Of a stretch of DNA of 64,000 bases, positions 6,376 through 14,202 are shown piece after piece (the stretch's first letter is position 1; every line of letters starts with the position of its first letter). Origin of the DNA: Mycobacterium sp. JS623 (lineage in GTDB: Bacteria; Actinomycetota; Actinomycetes; Mycobacteriales; Mycobacteriaceae). The stretch covers positions 5,642,001 through 5,706,000 of the forward strand of contig NC_019966.1 in assembly GCF_000328565.1 (NCBI RefSeq), in the 5' to 3' direction. Both the position numbers and the translations under genes were made by a program. The notes under the pieces are model-generated. The model ran no database searches. It had not been told where the DNA came from and was given only the letters and a program-made list of their open reading frames with translations.

Positions 6376-7812
6376 TCAACTCACGTGTGCCGGCATATCG
6401 GCGATCCGCGGCAGGTTGACCTTGAAACGACAACCCTCGCCGGGCGCGGTGACAACGCTGACCGAACCGCCGTGCGCGTGTACCAGCGAGTCGACGATCG
6501 ACAGGCCCAGCCCAGTGCCGCCGCTGGCGCGGGCGCGTGATGAGTCGGCGCGGTAGAACCGCTCGAACACCCGGTGCGCGTCGTCCTTGCTCATGCCGGG
6601 GCCCTCATCGCACACCTCGAGCACCGCGTTGTCATCGTTGGTGCCGACCCGCACCGTGATGCCGGCGGTGTCGGGGGTGTGCTGCAGCGCGTTGGCCACC
6701 AGGTTGCCAAGCACCTGACGCAGCCGAGCCTCGTCGCCGAGGACCTCTGGTATGCCGGGCCCGTCGAACACTTCCATCGTGATTTTGCGTCCGGGCGGCG
6801 CGATCGACTGCGCGTCGTGCACGGCATCGCTCGCGATGGCCAGCAGGTCGACGCGGCGCCGATCCAGCGGGCGCTGCTGGTCGAGCCGGGCCAACAGCAG
6901 CAGATCCTCGACGAGCAGACCCATCCGACGGGATTCGCTCTCGATTCGGCTCATCAACATCTCCACGTCGTTGGCGGCGCCCTGCCGATACAACTCGGCG
7001 AAACCGCGGATCGTGGTCAGCGGGGTGCGCAGCTCGTGACTGGCGTCGGTGATGAACCGGCGCATCCTGTCCTCGGAGGTGCGGGCCGCGTCGGCCGACG
7101 ACTCCGACGACGCCACCGCACGCTGGATCTGCGCAAGCATTCCGTTCAGCGCCGCCGACAGCCGCCCGACTTCGGTGCGCGGATCACGTTCTGGCACACG
7201 ACGATCGAGCTGTCCGGACGCGATGGCCGCCGCGGTGCGCTCCACTTCGACCAGTGGCCGCAGGCTGCGATGCACCACCCAATACCCGACGACGCCGAGC
7301 ACCAGCAGCACAGCGCCGCCGATGCCGAGTTGCGCGTAGATCAGCGCGCGCACCGTCGTCTGCACATCGGACAGATCGATCGCGACCGTCGTCAACTCAC
7401 CGCGCAACCCGCGCACGCTCATCGCCCGCCACTGCACGGTCGAGTGGTCGATCGAGCCGACAGTCACCGGCACCGGTCCCACGTCGTTGTCGGCGGGCAG
7501 CGCGGGCTCGGCAGCGCGGTCGTTGACCGCCATCCAGATGCGGCCGTCGGGATCGATGCCGCGCACGTAGAAGTCGGACGGCGGCCGGGCCGGGTTGGGG
7601 CCTTCGATCGGCGGGGTCGGCATCCGGCGCGGGGCCTGCGCCCAGCTGCGGGAGGCGTCGAGCAGCGTCTCGTCGACGCGATTGGTCAGGTCGTGACGCA
7701 GGATCGTGGTGACCGCGATCCCGGATGCCAGCAGGCCGCCCGCCACCAGCACGAGGGTGGCGGCGACCAGCCCCACTCTTAGGGGTATGCCTCGCCCGCG
7801 CAGTACGGCCAC
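6376..7812 (-). CDS. phoR: Sensor histidine kinase PhoR
   Basis: A 478-residue membrane kinase. A first transmembrane helix lies near residues 13-35, followed by an extracytoplasmic sensor of about 120 residues (PSDFYVRGIDPDGRIW), a second helix near 165-185, a HAMP region (RSLRPLVEVERTAAAI), HisKA with FITDASHELRTPLTTIRGF and a HATPase domain with NLVANALQHTPD, DEGPGM and GGTGLGLSIV. The sequence agrees along its length with M. tuberculosis PhoR as I remember it (485 residues). It phosphorylates PhoP, which governs complex lipid synthesis, the acid response and ESX-1-linked secretion in M. tuberculosis. It follows phoP after 86 bases on the same strand. All kinase motifs are intact. Confidence 0.95.
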   Translation of the reverse strand: MAVLRGRGIPLRVGLVAATLVLVAGGLLASGIAVTTILRHDLTNRVDETLLDASRSWAQAPRRMPTPPIEGPNPARPPSDFYVRGIDPDGRIWMAVNDRAAEPALPADNDVGPVPVTVGSIDHSTVQWRAMSVRGLRGELTTVAIDLSDVQTTVRALIYAQLGIGGAVLLVLGVVGYWVVHRSLRPLVEVERTAAAIASGQLDRRVPERDPRTEVGRLSAALNGMLAQIQRAVASSESSADAARTSEDRMRRFITDASHELRTPLTTIRGFAELYRQGAANDVEMLMSRIESESRRMGLLVEDLLLLARLDQQRPLDRRRVDLLAIASDAVHDAQSIAPPGRKITMEVFDGPGIPEVLGDEARLRQVLGNLVANALQHTPDTAGITVRVGTNDDNAVLEVCDEGPGMSKDDAHRVFERFYRADSSRARASGGTGLGLSIVDSLVHAHGGSVSVVTAPGEGCRFKVNLPRIADMPAHVS

Positions 7813-7898
7813 ACCCCTATTGTCGCGAAGAAATTAGCTGCGTCGTCGGCTCTTGGCCGAAGGCTCTTCGCCTAACGGCTCATCACTGCGCCAGCGAC

Positions 7899-8651
7899 TC
7901 ATCGCGGCTCACGCAGGACGTACCCGACGCCCCGCAACGTGTGCAGCAGACGCTTCTCGCCGGTGTCGATCTTGCGCCGCAGGTAAGACACATAGGACTC
8001 GACGACGTTGACGTCGCCCCCGAAGTCATAGCGCCAGACGTGGTCGAGGATCTTGGGCTTCGACAGCACGGTGCCCGCGTTGATGATGAAGTAGCGAAGC
8101 AGCGTGAACTCCGTCGGCGACAGGGAAACGGGCTCGCCGGCCTTCCAGACCTCGTGGGTGTCCTCGTCGAGCTCGATGTCGGCGAAGGTCAGCCGGGCGT
8201 TGCGGGGCTCCTCGACGCCGCGGCCGGACCGCCGCAGGATCACCCGCAGCCGCGCGACCACCTCTTCCAGGGAGAACGGCTTGGTGACGTAATCGTCGCC
8301 ACCGAGGGTGAGGCCCGCGATCTTGTCTTGGAGGGAGTCGCGGGCGGTGAGGAACAGTGCCGGGGAGTCGATGCCGTCGGCCCGCAGCCTGCGCAGCAGG
8401 CCGAAGCCGTCCATGCCAGGCATCATCACGTCGAGGATGACCGCATCGGGACGTACTTCGCGGGCTTTGTCCAGCGCCGCGGGCCCATTGGACGCGGTAT
8501 GAACCTCGAAGCCCTGGAACTTCAGGCTCACCGAGAGGAGCTCGACGATATTCGTCTCGTCGTCAACGACGAGAATCCGCGCCTCTGGAGTGTTGTCAGG
8601 TAATGCAGCCATCGCCATTCCGCTAATGTCCACGACTTCACTTGGAATCAT
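7899..8651 (-). CDS. phoP: Response regulator PhoP
   Basis: A 250-residue OmpR-family regulator. The receiver carries VVDDE, phosphoacceptor Asp in ILDVMMPGMDG and TKPFSLEE. The winged helix ends RRKIDTGEKRLLHTLRGVGY. From about residue 22 it is almost the same as M. tuberculosis PhoP as I remember it; only the N-terminal extension differs. ATG 8651 gives 250 residues; ATG 8618 or 8612 is also possible because no strong ribosome site marks 8651. The gene is divergent from the decapeptide-repeat gene, with about 95 bases between the starts, as for Rv0756c and phoP in M. tuberculosis. It binds DNA as a dimer after phosphorylation by PhoR. Confidence 0.95.
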   Translation of the reverse strand: MIPSEVVDISGMAMAALPDNTPEARILVVDDETNIVELLSVSLKFQGFEVHTASNGPAALDKAREVRPDAVILDVMMPGMDGFGLLRRLRADGIDSPALFLTARDSLQDKIAGLTLGGDDYVTKPFSLEEVVARLRVILRRSGRGVEEPRNARLTFADIELDEDTHEVWKAGEPVSLSPTEFTLLRYFIINAGTVLSKPKILDHVWRYDFGGDVNVVESYVSYLRRKIDTGEKRLLHTLRGVGYVLREPR

Positions 8652-8745
8652 GCTGCATGAAGCCTGTTAGATTCCTGTGAGTTTGTTTCCAGGCACGACG
8701 CGGAAGCCCCAGGCGCGCCGACCCTACACCCATAGACTGAGGCCC

Positions 8746-9447
8746 ATGAACCTCGGCAAAGCGCTGACGGACCTCGCCACCGCGCCGGTACGCGTTGGTA
8801 TCGCGGTCGCGGAGACGGGCCTCGACATCGCCAAGGGCGCGTTGGGACAGGCCCAATCAGGGTCGGGATCGGTGGCTCACATCTTGGGCATCGACGACGC
8901 CGTCGAGCGTGCCAATCGGCTGGCCAGACTGATGGATGCCGATCAACCGCTCGGGCGCGCACTCGCGCCGGACGGTCCGGTGGATCGCCTGCTTCAGCCC
9001 GGCGGCCTGGTGGACCGGCTGACCGCGCCGGGAGGTGTGCTGGACCGGGCCACCCAGGAGAACAGCGGCCTGATGCGCGCGATCGAACCGGGCGGACTGG
9101 TCGATCAGTTGCTCGCCGAGGACGGTCTGATCGACCGGGTGCTCGCAGAAGACGGCGTGGCCGATCGGCTTCTCGCTGAAGGTGGGGTGATCGACACACT
9201 CACGGCAAAGAATGGTCCGCTCGAGCAGCTCGCGATGGTGGCGGACACCCTCAACCGGCTGACGCCCGGCCTCGAGGCGTTGGAGCCGACGATCGAAGCG
9301 CTGCGGGAGGCCGTGATCACGCTGAGCCAGGTGGTGAATCCATTGAGCAACATCGCCGACCGCATCCCGTTCCCCGGTCGCAGGCCGAGAAGCCGGCCGT
9401 CGTCGCGGACGGTGCCGTCGCAGCGGATCATCGAAGCCGAGGAGTGA
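8746..9447 (+). CDS. Decapeptide-repeat protein divergent from phoP (Rv0756c position)
   Basis: A 233-residue protein with TGAGG ahead of ATG 8746. Residues about 77-156 are eight consecutive 10-residue repeats with the pattern G-[LPV]-[VIL]-[DM]-[RQ]-[LAV]-[LT]-x-[EP]-[DG], for example GLVDRLTAPG, GLVDQLLAED and GLIDRVLAED; imperfect units flank them. An amphipathic helical N-terminus (LTDLATAPVRVGIAVAETGL) precedes them and a basic Arg/Ser/Pro tail (PGRRPRSRPSSR) ends the protein. There is no signal peptide. The function is unknown. The place beside phoP matches M. tuberculosis Rv0756c, also uncharacterised. A regular solenoid or coiled surface is a reasonable structural inference. Confidence 0.8.
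   Translation: MNLGKALTDLATAPVRVGIAVAETGLDIAKGALGQAQSGSGSVAHILGIDDAVERANRLARLMDADQPLGRALAPDGPVDRLLQPGGLVDRLTAPGGVLDRATQENSGLMRAIEPGGLVDQLLAEDGLIDRVLAEDGVADRLLAEGGVIDTLTAKNGPLEQLAMVADTLNRLTPGLEALEPTIEALREAVITLSQVVNPLSNIADRIPFPGRRPRSRPSSRTVPSQRIIEAEE
8974..9213 (+). repeat. Eight 30-bp in-frame repeats encoding decapeptides
   Basis: Each unit encodes ten residues beginning with Gly (Ser in unit 4) and containing a D-[RQ]-L core. The units differ at synonymous and non-synonymous positions, so they are old rather than freshly expanded. Confidence 0.75.
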
Positions 9448-9449
9448 CC

Positions 9450-9779
9450 TCAGCCCTCCGCTTCGACGGCCTCGATGCTCTTTGAGATGTTCTCCGGAGC
9501 CGGAGGGTGCACGCCGTCCTGCCACTGCTGAAGCAGTAGGACGACCGAGCCGCGCAGGATGCGGACGTACTCATCGACATCGCCGGATTGCTTGTATGAC
9601 TCGATCCGGGCTGCGACGTCGGGCACCAACGGCTTCAGCGCGGTGGCGATGCTGAGGCCCAGGCGGCCCTCGGTGCTGGCACTTTTGTCGAGGAGCGTCA
9701 GCAGCTGCTCGACCTCCGGCCGCGTCAGGCCCGGGTAGATCCGCGGGAAGTCATCGAGCAGGTCGTCTTTGACACTCAC
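9450..9779 (-). CDS. Conserved small cytoplasmic protein, function unknown
   Basis: A 109-residue, acidic, mostly helical protein with no signal peptide, membrane segment or cysteine. Motifs such as YPGLTRPEVEQLLTLLDK and RIESYKQSGDVDEYVRILRG suggest a compact helical bundle. The start ATG 9779 lies about 50 bases from the tRNA-Thr gene, which is on the other strand, and the 3' end is two bases from the convergent repeat-protein gene. I do not recognise a family. The regular coding composition and the tight packing between neighbours are the reasons for accepting it. Confidence 0.65.
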   Translation of the reverse strand: MSVKDDLLDDFPRIYPGLTRPEVEQLLTLLDKSASTEGRLGLSIATALKPLVPDVAARIESYKQSGDVDEYVRILRGSVVLLLQQWQDGVHPPAPENISKSIEAVEAEG

Positions 9780-9828
9780 GGGCAGCGGACTTCCCGAACC
9801 GGCGACCCGATAAACTCGGAGCCCGCAG

Positions 9829-9903
9829 GCCTCCTTAGCTCAGTGGTAGAGCAACGCTCTTGTAAAGCGTAGGTCGTCAGTTCAATCCTGACAGGGGGCT
9901 CCA
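9829..9903 (+). tRNA. tRNA-Thr (anticodon TGT)
   Basis: A full cloverleaf can be folded. The acceptor strands GCCTCCT (9829-9835) and AGGGGGC (9893-9899) pair with one G-T. The D-arm is AGCTCAGTGGTAGAGC, the anticodon stem is ACGCT/AGCGT with loop CTTGTAA, and the T-arm contains GTTCAATCC. CCA is encoded at 9901-9903. The anticodon TGT reads ACA, threonine. Confidence 0.95.
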
Positions 9904-9949
9904 CTCGGCAAACTGCTGTTTGTCGGTAGCCGTTCGTAGTTTCGTTCGC

Positions 9950-10354
9950 ATGAGACAGTGTCGCGGTTGCGGTTCGCCACTCTCGAAGCGCAGCCAAAAG
10001 ATCTACTGCGGCAACGCATGTCAGGCGTCCTTTCGGCGCAAGTCGAGTACGGAGCGTTGGCTCGAATCCGGCGAGGCGCGAATCGACAGCCACCAAGGTC
10101 ACTACATCAGGGAGTATCTCGTCGCCGCCCAGTCCGGCCGTTGCGCGATATGTGGCGGAACCGGCGAGTGGTTTGGCTTGCCGCTCGCATTCGTGTTAGA
10201 CCACGTGGACGGGGACCCGACCAACAATCGACGGGAAAACTTGCGGCTGATCTGTCCGAACTGTGACTCGCAGCTGCCGACGTACAAGAGCCGGAATCGT
10301 GGCAACGGACGCCACTACCGGCGACAACGATACGCCGACGGTCAGTCCTACTAG
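9950..10354 (+). CDS. HNH-type nuclease-like protein with zinc-binding cysteines
   Basis: A 134-residue basic protein starting at ATG 9950. The N-terminus has a zinc-ribbon-like pattern (CRGCG, then YCGNAC). The C-terminal half has CAIC, LDHVDGDPTNNRRENLRLIC and CPNC, which is the HNH/McrA-type signature with an Asp-His at the metal site and flanking Cys pairs. Such domains cut or nick DNA. It begins 46 bases after tRNA-Thr, a common spot for integrated elements, but I see no integrase, phage genes or a repeated tRNA end nearby, so it may be a stable resident or the last piece of an element. Its substrate is unknown. Confidence 0.75.
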   Translation: MRQCRGCGSPLSKRSQKIYCGNACQASFRRKSSTERWLESGEARIDSHQGHYIREYLVAAQSGRCAICGGTGEWFGLPLAFVLDHVDGDPTNNRRENLRLICPNCDSQLPTYKSRNRGNGRHYRRQRYADGQSY

Positions 10355-10371
10355 CGGGCTGACAATCGCAA

Positions 10372-10527
10372 CTAGGTTTCGTCAGCAACCTGATTTCGCG
10401 ACTGGTGCCGCCCCGGGGCGTCTGGATCGTCGTGTTGATGATCGAGCTCGTTCTGGAGCTCACGCTGTTCTTCCGTCGCCTTGGTGGCGTCCTTCGGGGT
10501 CGCTCGCGGGTTGTTCTCCTGTGCCAT
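10372..10527 (-). CDS. Small acidic hydrophilic protein (51 aa), possible gene
   Basis: ATG 10527 to TAG 10372 encodes 51 residues beginning MAQENNPRATPKDATKATEE, rich in Glu, Asp, Gln and His, with no hydrophobic segment. Such short charged proteins are frequent in mycobacteria. It fills the gap between the convergent HNH gene and ponA2. The composition looks coding, but the ribosome-binding site is weak and I do not recognise a family. Confidence 0.45.
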   Translation of the reverse strand: MAQENNPRATPKDATKATEEQRELQNELDHQHDDPDAPGRHQSRNQVADET

Positions 10528-10626
10528 GGCGTTGCAATACCCGCTCAGATGAGCCCATAACGAAAGCCGCCGGGTCCAAAACCTTCGCCCTTGAAGCGAT
10601 CACCTCGCCGTAGTCGGCACGTACCG

Positions 10627-13170
10627 TCACGGTGGTGGCGGCGGCGGTTCGATCGGCGGTGGTGGTGCCAATGGCGGCGGGGGCGGTGGCCCGAACGCCG
10701 GTGGCGGCGGTGGCGGTGGCGCGAACGCTGGAGGGGGTTCGCCGGGCGGCGGCCCGACCAGAGGCACGAAAATTGGTGGCAACCCCGGAATCTCAACGAC
10801 CGTCATGCCGTCCGGCGGAACGACGGGTGGCGGCGGCTCGCCGGGCGGTGGCGGCGTGGGCGGCGGTGGAGCGGGCGGAATTCCGTCGCTGATGTTGATC
10901 GTGACGATCGACCCGGGAATCGTTTTACCGCTCGGGGTGGTTCCGACCACGGCACCGTAGCTCGAGAAGCTGTTCACGGGTGTCGGCTGGTCGGCGACCT
11001 GAAATCCGGCGTTCTTCAACCGCTCTCGCGCCGCGTCCAGTTTCATACCGGACACGTTCGGCACCTGACTACCCGACGTGCCGTCGACGTAGCGCAGATC
11101 AGTTGGCGGCAGGTGCACATCGCCGAAATCGGTGGCAATCGGCTTCATCGCCTCGAACCACGTGCGGGCGGGTTCGCTACCGCCAAACAGGTTGCCGCTG
11201 CCGCATTTACGCAGCGGGAACGAACAGATCCCAGACGGATTGCTGGAGTCGTCGAAGATGTAGTTCGCGGCCGCATAGTGATTGGTGAATCCCACGAAAC
11301 CTGCGGAGCGATGCGATTCGGTGGTGCCGGTCTTGCCTGACATCGGCAAGTCCCATCCCACCGATGCCGCGGCGCCGGATGCGGTGCCGGGGCTCACAGC
11401 GTCCTTGCTCAGCGCGTTCGCCAACGTATTGGCCAGCCCCTCCGGCACCGCCTGTTCGCAGGGCTGACTCGCAACCGACACCTCATTTCCGTGGCGGTCG
11501 AATATCTTGTCCACCGGATTCGGCGGACACCACACTCCGCCTGATGCGAGTGTTGCCGCCACATTCGACAGCTCGAGCGCATTGAGCTCGAACGGCCCCA
11601 GCGTGAACGAGCCGATGTTCTGTCTCTTGATGAAGTCGGCCAGGCTTTCATTACTCTCCGGGTCATAGTCTCGCGCCGTTCCCGGCAGCGCGTAGGACCG
11701 CATCCCGAGGCGCACCGCCATGTCAACTGCGCGGGGTACGCCAACCTGTTGAATCAACTTGGCGAATGCGGTGTTTGGCGAGACAGCGAGCGCGTCAGTG
11801 ACGTTCAGAGGGCCCCGGTAGTTCCCTGCATTCCTGACACACCATGTCTCCTTCGGGCAGCCGGGAGTATCGCTGCTGCCGAGCCCTTTGGCTTGGAACG
11901 AGCCCGGCACATCCAATTGAGCGTCGATCCCCATGCCCATGTCGAGCGCGGCCGCGGTGGTGAAGATTTTGAAGATCGAACCGGCGCCATCGCCGACGAG
12001 CGAGAACGGCAGCGGCTGCATGGTCTGGTGGGCATCGTCGTTGAGTCCGTATGCCCGGTTGCTTGCCATCGCGATCAGTCGATGGGCGTCCTTGCCAGGC
12101 TTGATCACATTCATCACACTTGCGACGCTGTCGAGGGTCGGGCTGGCCAACTTGTCGATCGCCGACTTGACCGAACCCTGCACCTTCGGGTCAAGCGAGG
12201 TGCGAATCAGATAGCCGCCGCGAGCCACTTGGTCCGTGCTGATCCCGGCCCGCGCGAGGTAATTCAGCACATAGTCGCAAAAGAAGCCCCGATCACCGGC
12301 GGTGATGCAGCCATTCGGCAGTCCGTTCGGCTCGGGCAGCACGCCCAGCGGTTGGGCCTTGGCCGACCGCAGCTCGTCGGCGTGCTGCGGAAGATTCTCG
12401 ATCATGGTGTCCAACACGATGTTTCGCCGACTGAGCGCACTGGCGGGGTTGGTATAGGGGTCGTGCAGACTGGTCGACTGCACCAGTCCCGCCAGCAGCG
12501 CGGCCTGCTGCCAGTTCAGCTCGGAGGCGTTGATACCGAAGTAGGTTTGCGCGGCGTCCTGAATGCCGAACGCCCCATTGCCGAAATACACCAGGTTCAG
12601 GTACCGGGTCAGAATCTCGGCCTTGCTGAGTGACTTGTCCAGCGCCAACGACATCCGGATCTCGCGCAGCTTTCGTGCCGGTGTCAACGCGACAGCGGCG
12701 CGCCGTTGGGCGTCGGTCTGAGCCGTCACCAGCAGCTGGTAGTTCTTGACGTACTGCTGCTCGATTGTCGAACCGCCGCGCGTGTCGGCGTTGCCGGCGA
12801 GGTAGCCGGACAAGCCGGTCAGTGTGCCGGGCCAGTCGACGCCGTTGTGTTCAGCGAACCGCTTGTCCTCGATCGAGACGATCGCCAGCTTCATCGTGTT
12901 GGCGATCTGATCGGTTGGCACTTCGAAACGGCGCTGCGTGTACAGCCAAGCGATGGGATTGCCGTCGGCGTCGACCATCGTCGACACCTGTGGGACGTCA
13001 CCCGCGATGAGTTGCGAGGAGCCGTTGGCTACGACATCAGCCGCGCGATTCGACATCAACCCAATGCCGCCGACGAACGGGAACATCAACGCCGCCGCGA
13101 GCGCCCCGGCCATCACACAGCAGCCCGCCAACCCGCGGACTGCTGCCCCCGTCGGCCGCCCCTCCGACAT
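10627..13170 (-). CDS. ponA2: Bifunctional class A penicillin-binding protein PonA2
   Basis: An 847-residue cell-wall synthase. An N-terminal transmembrane helix (about 10-35) is followed by a GT51 transglycosylase domain with SIEDKRFAEHNGVDW and RGGSTIEQQYVKN. The transpeptidase domain has SxxK in GSIFKIFT, SPN in VSPNTAF and KTGT in SGKTGTTE. A PASTA domain (VPNVSGMKLDAARERLKNAG) and a long Pro/Gly-rich tail end the protein. It polymerises and cross-links peptidoglycan outside the membrane. The sequence agrees along its length with M. tuberculosis PonA2 (Rv3682) as I remember it, but the proline tail is longer. In M. tuberculosis the gene lies beside whiB4; I see no whiB gene here, so it may be relocated or a second copy. 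Confidence 0.9.
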   Translation of the reverse strand: MSEGRPTGAAVRGLAGCCVMAGALAAALMFPFVGGIGLMSNRAADVVANGSSQLIAGDVPQVSTMVDADGNPIAWLYTQRRFEVPTDQIANTMKLAIVSIEDKRFAEHNGVDWPGTLTGLSGYLAGNADTRGGSTIEQQYVKNYQLLVTAQTDAQRRAAVALTPARKLREIRMSLALDKSLSKAEILTRYLNLVYFGNGAFGIQDAAQTYFGINASELNWQQAALLAGLVQSTSLHDPYTNPASALSRRNIVLDTMIENLPQHADELRSAKAQPLGVLPEPNGLPNGCITAGDRGFFCDYVLNYLARAGISTDQVARGGYLIRTSLDPKVQGSVKSAIDKLASPTLDSVASVMNVIKPGKDAHRLIAMASNRAYGLNDDAHQTMQPLPFSLVGDGAGSIFKIFTTAAALDMGMGIDAQLDVPGSFQAKGLGSSDTPGCPKETWCVRNAGNYRGPLNVTDALAVSPNTAFAKLIQQVGVPRAVDMAVRLGMRSYALPGTARDYDPESNESLADFIKRQNIGSFTLGPFELNALELSNVAATLASGGVWCPPNPVDKIFDRHGNEVSVASQPCEQAVPEGLANTLANALSKDAVSPGTASGAAASVGWDLPMSGKTGTTESHRSAGFVGFTNHYAAANYIFDDSSNPSGICSFPLRKCGSGNLFGGSEPARTWFEAMKPIATDFGDVHLPPTDLRYVDGTSGSQVPNVSGMKLDAARERLKNAGFQVADQPTPVNSFSSYGAVVGTTPSGKTIPGSIVTINISDGIPPAPPPPTPPPPGEPPPPVVPPDGMTVVEIPGLPPIFVPLVGPPPGEPPPAFAPPPPPPPAFGPPPPPPLAPPPPIEPPPPPP

Positions 13171-13288
13171 ATTTCCAGGTTATTCGCGGCCACCGCCCGA
13201 ATTCGGCTTATTGACGAAAGCGTGACACTACGTATATCGGGCACCGACGAAGTCGGGCTCACTGGAGACGCTGAACGCGACGAAAGGA

Positions 13289-13320
13289 GGCCTCCCCCAT
13301 CGCATTTGATGGAGGAGGCC
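13289..13320 (-). terminator. Hairpin with following T-rich bases
   Basis: Arms 13289-13301 and 13308-13320 pair over 12 of 13 positions around a six-base loop. Read leftward, the stem is followed by TCCTTTCGTC. It lies between a possible small leftward ORF (13340-13408) and ponA2 and has the form of an intrinsic terminator. The rest of the gap between ponA2 and the Abi-alpha gene (13171-13539) shows nothing else. Confidence 0.5.
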
Positions 13321-13339
13321 AACCCCTCACCAGAGGGCG

Positions 13340-13408
13340 CTACTTGGCGTGTGCGTGCCGCGCGGTGCTTGCGCCCTTTTCCGCGCTCTTCTCTGCGCCG
13401 CTGGACAT
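13340..13408 (-). CDS. Possible very small Ala/Lys/Ser-rich protein
   Basis: ATG 13408 to TAG 13340 encodes 22 residues, MSSGAEKSAEKGASTARHAH then AK. The frame stays open upstream to 13489 (TDTSSTSSAA and similar residues) without an ATG, GTG or TTG. The Glu/Lys/Ala composition and the hairpin terminator just downstream are the only support. Confidence 0.25.
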   Translation of the reverse strand: MSSGAEKSAEKGASTARHAHAK

Positions 13409-13527
13409 TGCGGCGCTCGACGTGGACGACGTGTCTGTCTTCTCAGTCGTCGTCCAGTCGCTGCCCCCCAGCGCAGGCGAAGGCGTGAGTTAATGACGTC
13501 TCGCTGATGGGCGTAGGCCCGAGCCGC

Positions 13528-13533
13528 TACGGT
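13528..13533 (+). promoter_or_regulatory. -10 box TACGGT for a leaderless transcript
   Basis: TACGGT matches the mycobacterial TAnnnT -10 form and lies six bases before GTG 13540. Transcription would start at or beside the start codon of the Abi-alpha gene. Confidence 0.4.
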
Positions 13534-13539
13534 TTTCGC

Positions 13540-14202
13540 GTGGGGAACTCCCAAGACCCGTTTGGGCTCGTCGGAATGGCGTCGGGCGTGGCAAAGTTCT
13601 GGCTTCGCACGTCGATCCGAACTCAGGAGCAGCTGGTCGGACTGCTCGGCGAGAAGCCGGAGGAGCCCGATGCGCCAGCACGTCCAGGCACCCCCGAGCC
13701 GGCGGACACCGACGCGCTGGGCTCGAAGATGCGCGAGTTGCTCGAGCGGGCTCTGGACAACAGCACCAGCAGCAGTCAGATGGAGCTGTTTCATCACATC
13801 CTCGACCAACTCGTTGCGGACGAGGCGCGGATCATCAGCGCACTTTCCGACGGCTCGTCGTCGCCGCTCGTGAGCGTCCATGACTGGACGCGACGCCGGG
13901 TACAGGGTCGGGCCGTACTGGAGAATGCGTCGCTGATCGGGCGCACCGCCAACGTCGCCTTGCCGGAAATGGTCCCGTCCTACGTCAGCCATCTGCTGTC
14001 TCTCGGCCTCGTTGAGGTCGGCCCCGAGGACCCCGACCTGAAGGACGATTACGAGGTTCTGATGGCGGAGGCGACGGTGCTGGCAGCCATCAAGACCGCG
14101 TCGCGCGGCCCACTGGCGGCGAAAGTCGACAAGCTCACGCTGACGCTGTCAGGGCTCGGGCAGGCGCTGTGGGCGGCAACGATGCAACAAGGGGACCCGT
14201 GA
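13540..14202 (+). CDS. Abi-alpha (DUF4393) family protein
   Basis: A 220-residue protein with the start set at GTG 13540 because a TACGGT box precedes it at leaderless spacing; ATG 13507 or 13576 is possible. The middle part, DEARIISALSDGSSSPLVSV, then INVs-like segments RTANVALPEMVPSYVSHLLSL and GLVEVG, resembles the Abi-alpha family, named after abortive-infection proteins although most members are untested. A short hydrophobic segment occurs near residues 8-20. There is no catalytic signature. Its stop overlaps the GTG of the DUF445 gene, so the two products probably act together. Phage defence is possible by name only. Confidence 0.6.
   Translation: MGNSQDPFGLVGMASGVAKFWLRTSIRTQEQLVGLLGEKPEEPDAPARPGTPEPADTDALGSKMRELLERALDNSTSSSQMELFHHILDQLVADEARIISALSDGSSSPLVSVHDWTRRRVQGRAVLENASLIGRTANVALPEMVPSYVSHLLSLGLVEVGPEDPDLKDDYEVLMAEATVLAAIKTASRGPLAAKVDKLTLTLSGLGQALWAATMQQGDP

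Noticed and set aside
7813..7898. Possible regulatory hairpin between phoP and phoR
   Set aside because: Only short, GC-rich imperfect pairing; nothing beyond chance for this composition.
9776..10102. 109-residue-class leftward reading frame across tRNA-Thr containing PPVRIELTTYALQE
   Set aside because: It is the well-known false frame antisense to a tRNA gene; the tRNA and the HNH gene explain the bases.
13327..13992. 221-residue leftward frame
   Set aside because: Mostly antisense to the Abi-alpha gene; a different frame in the non-overlapping part looks more coding.
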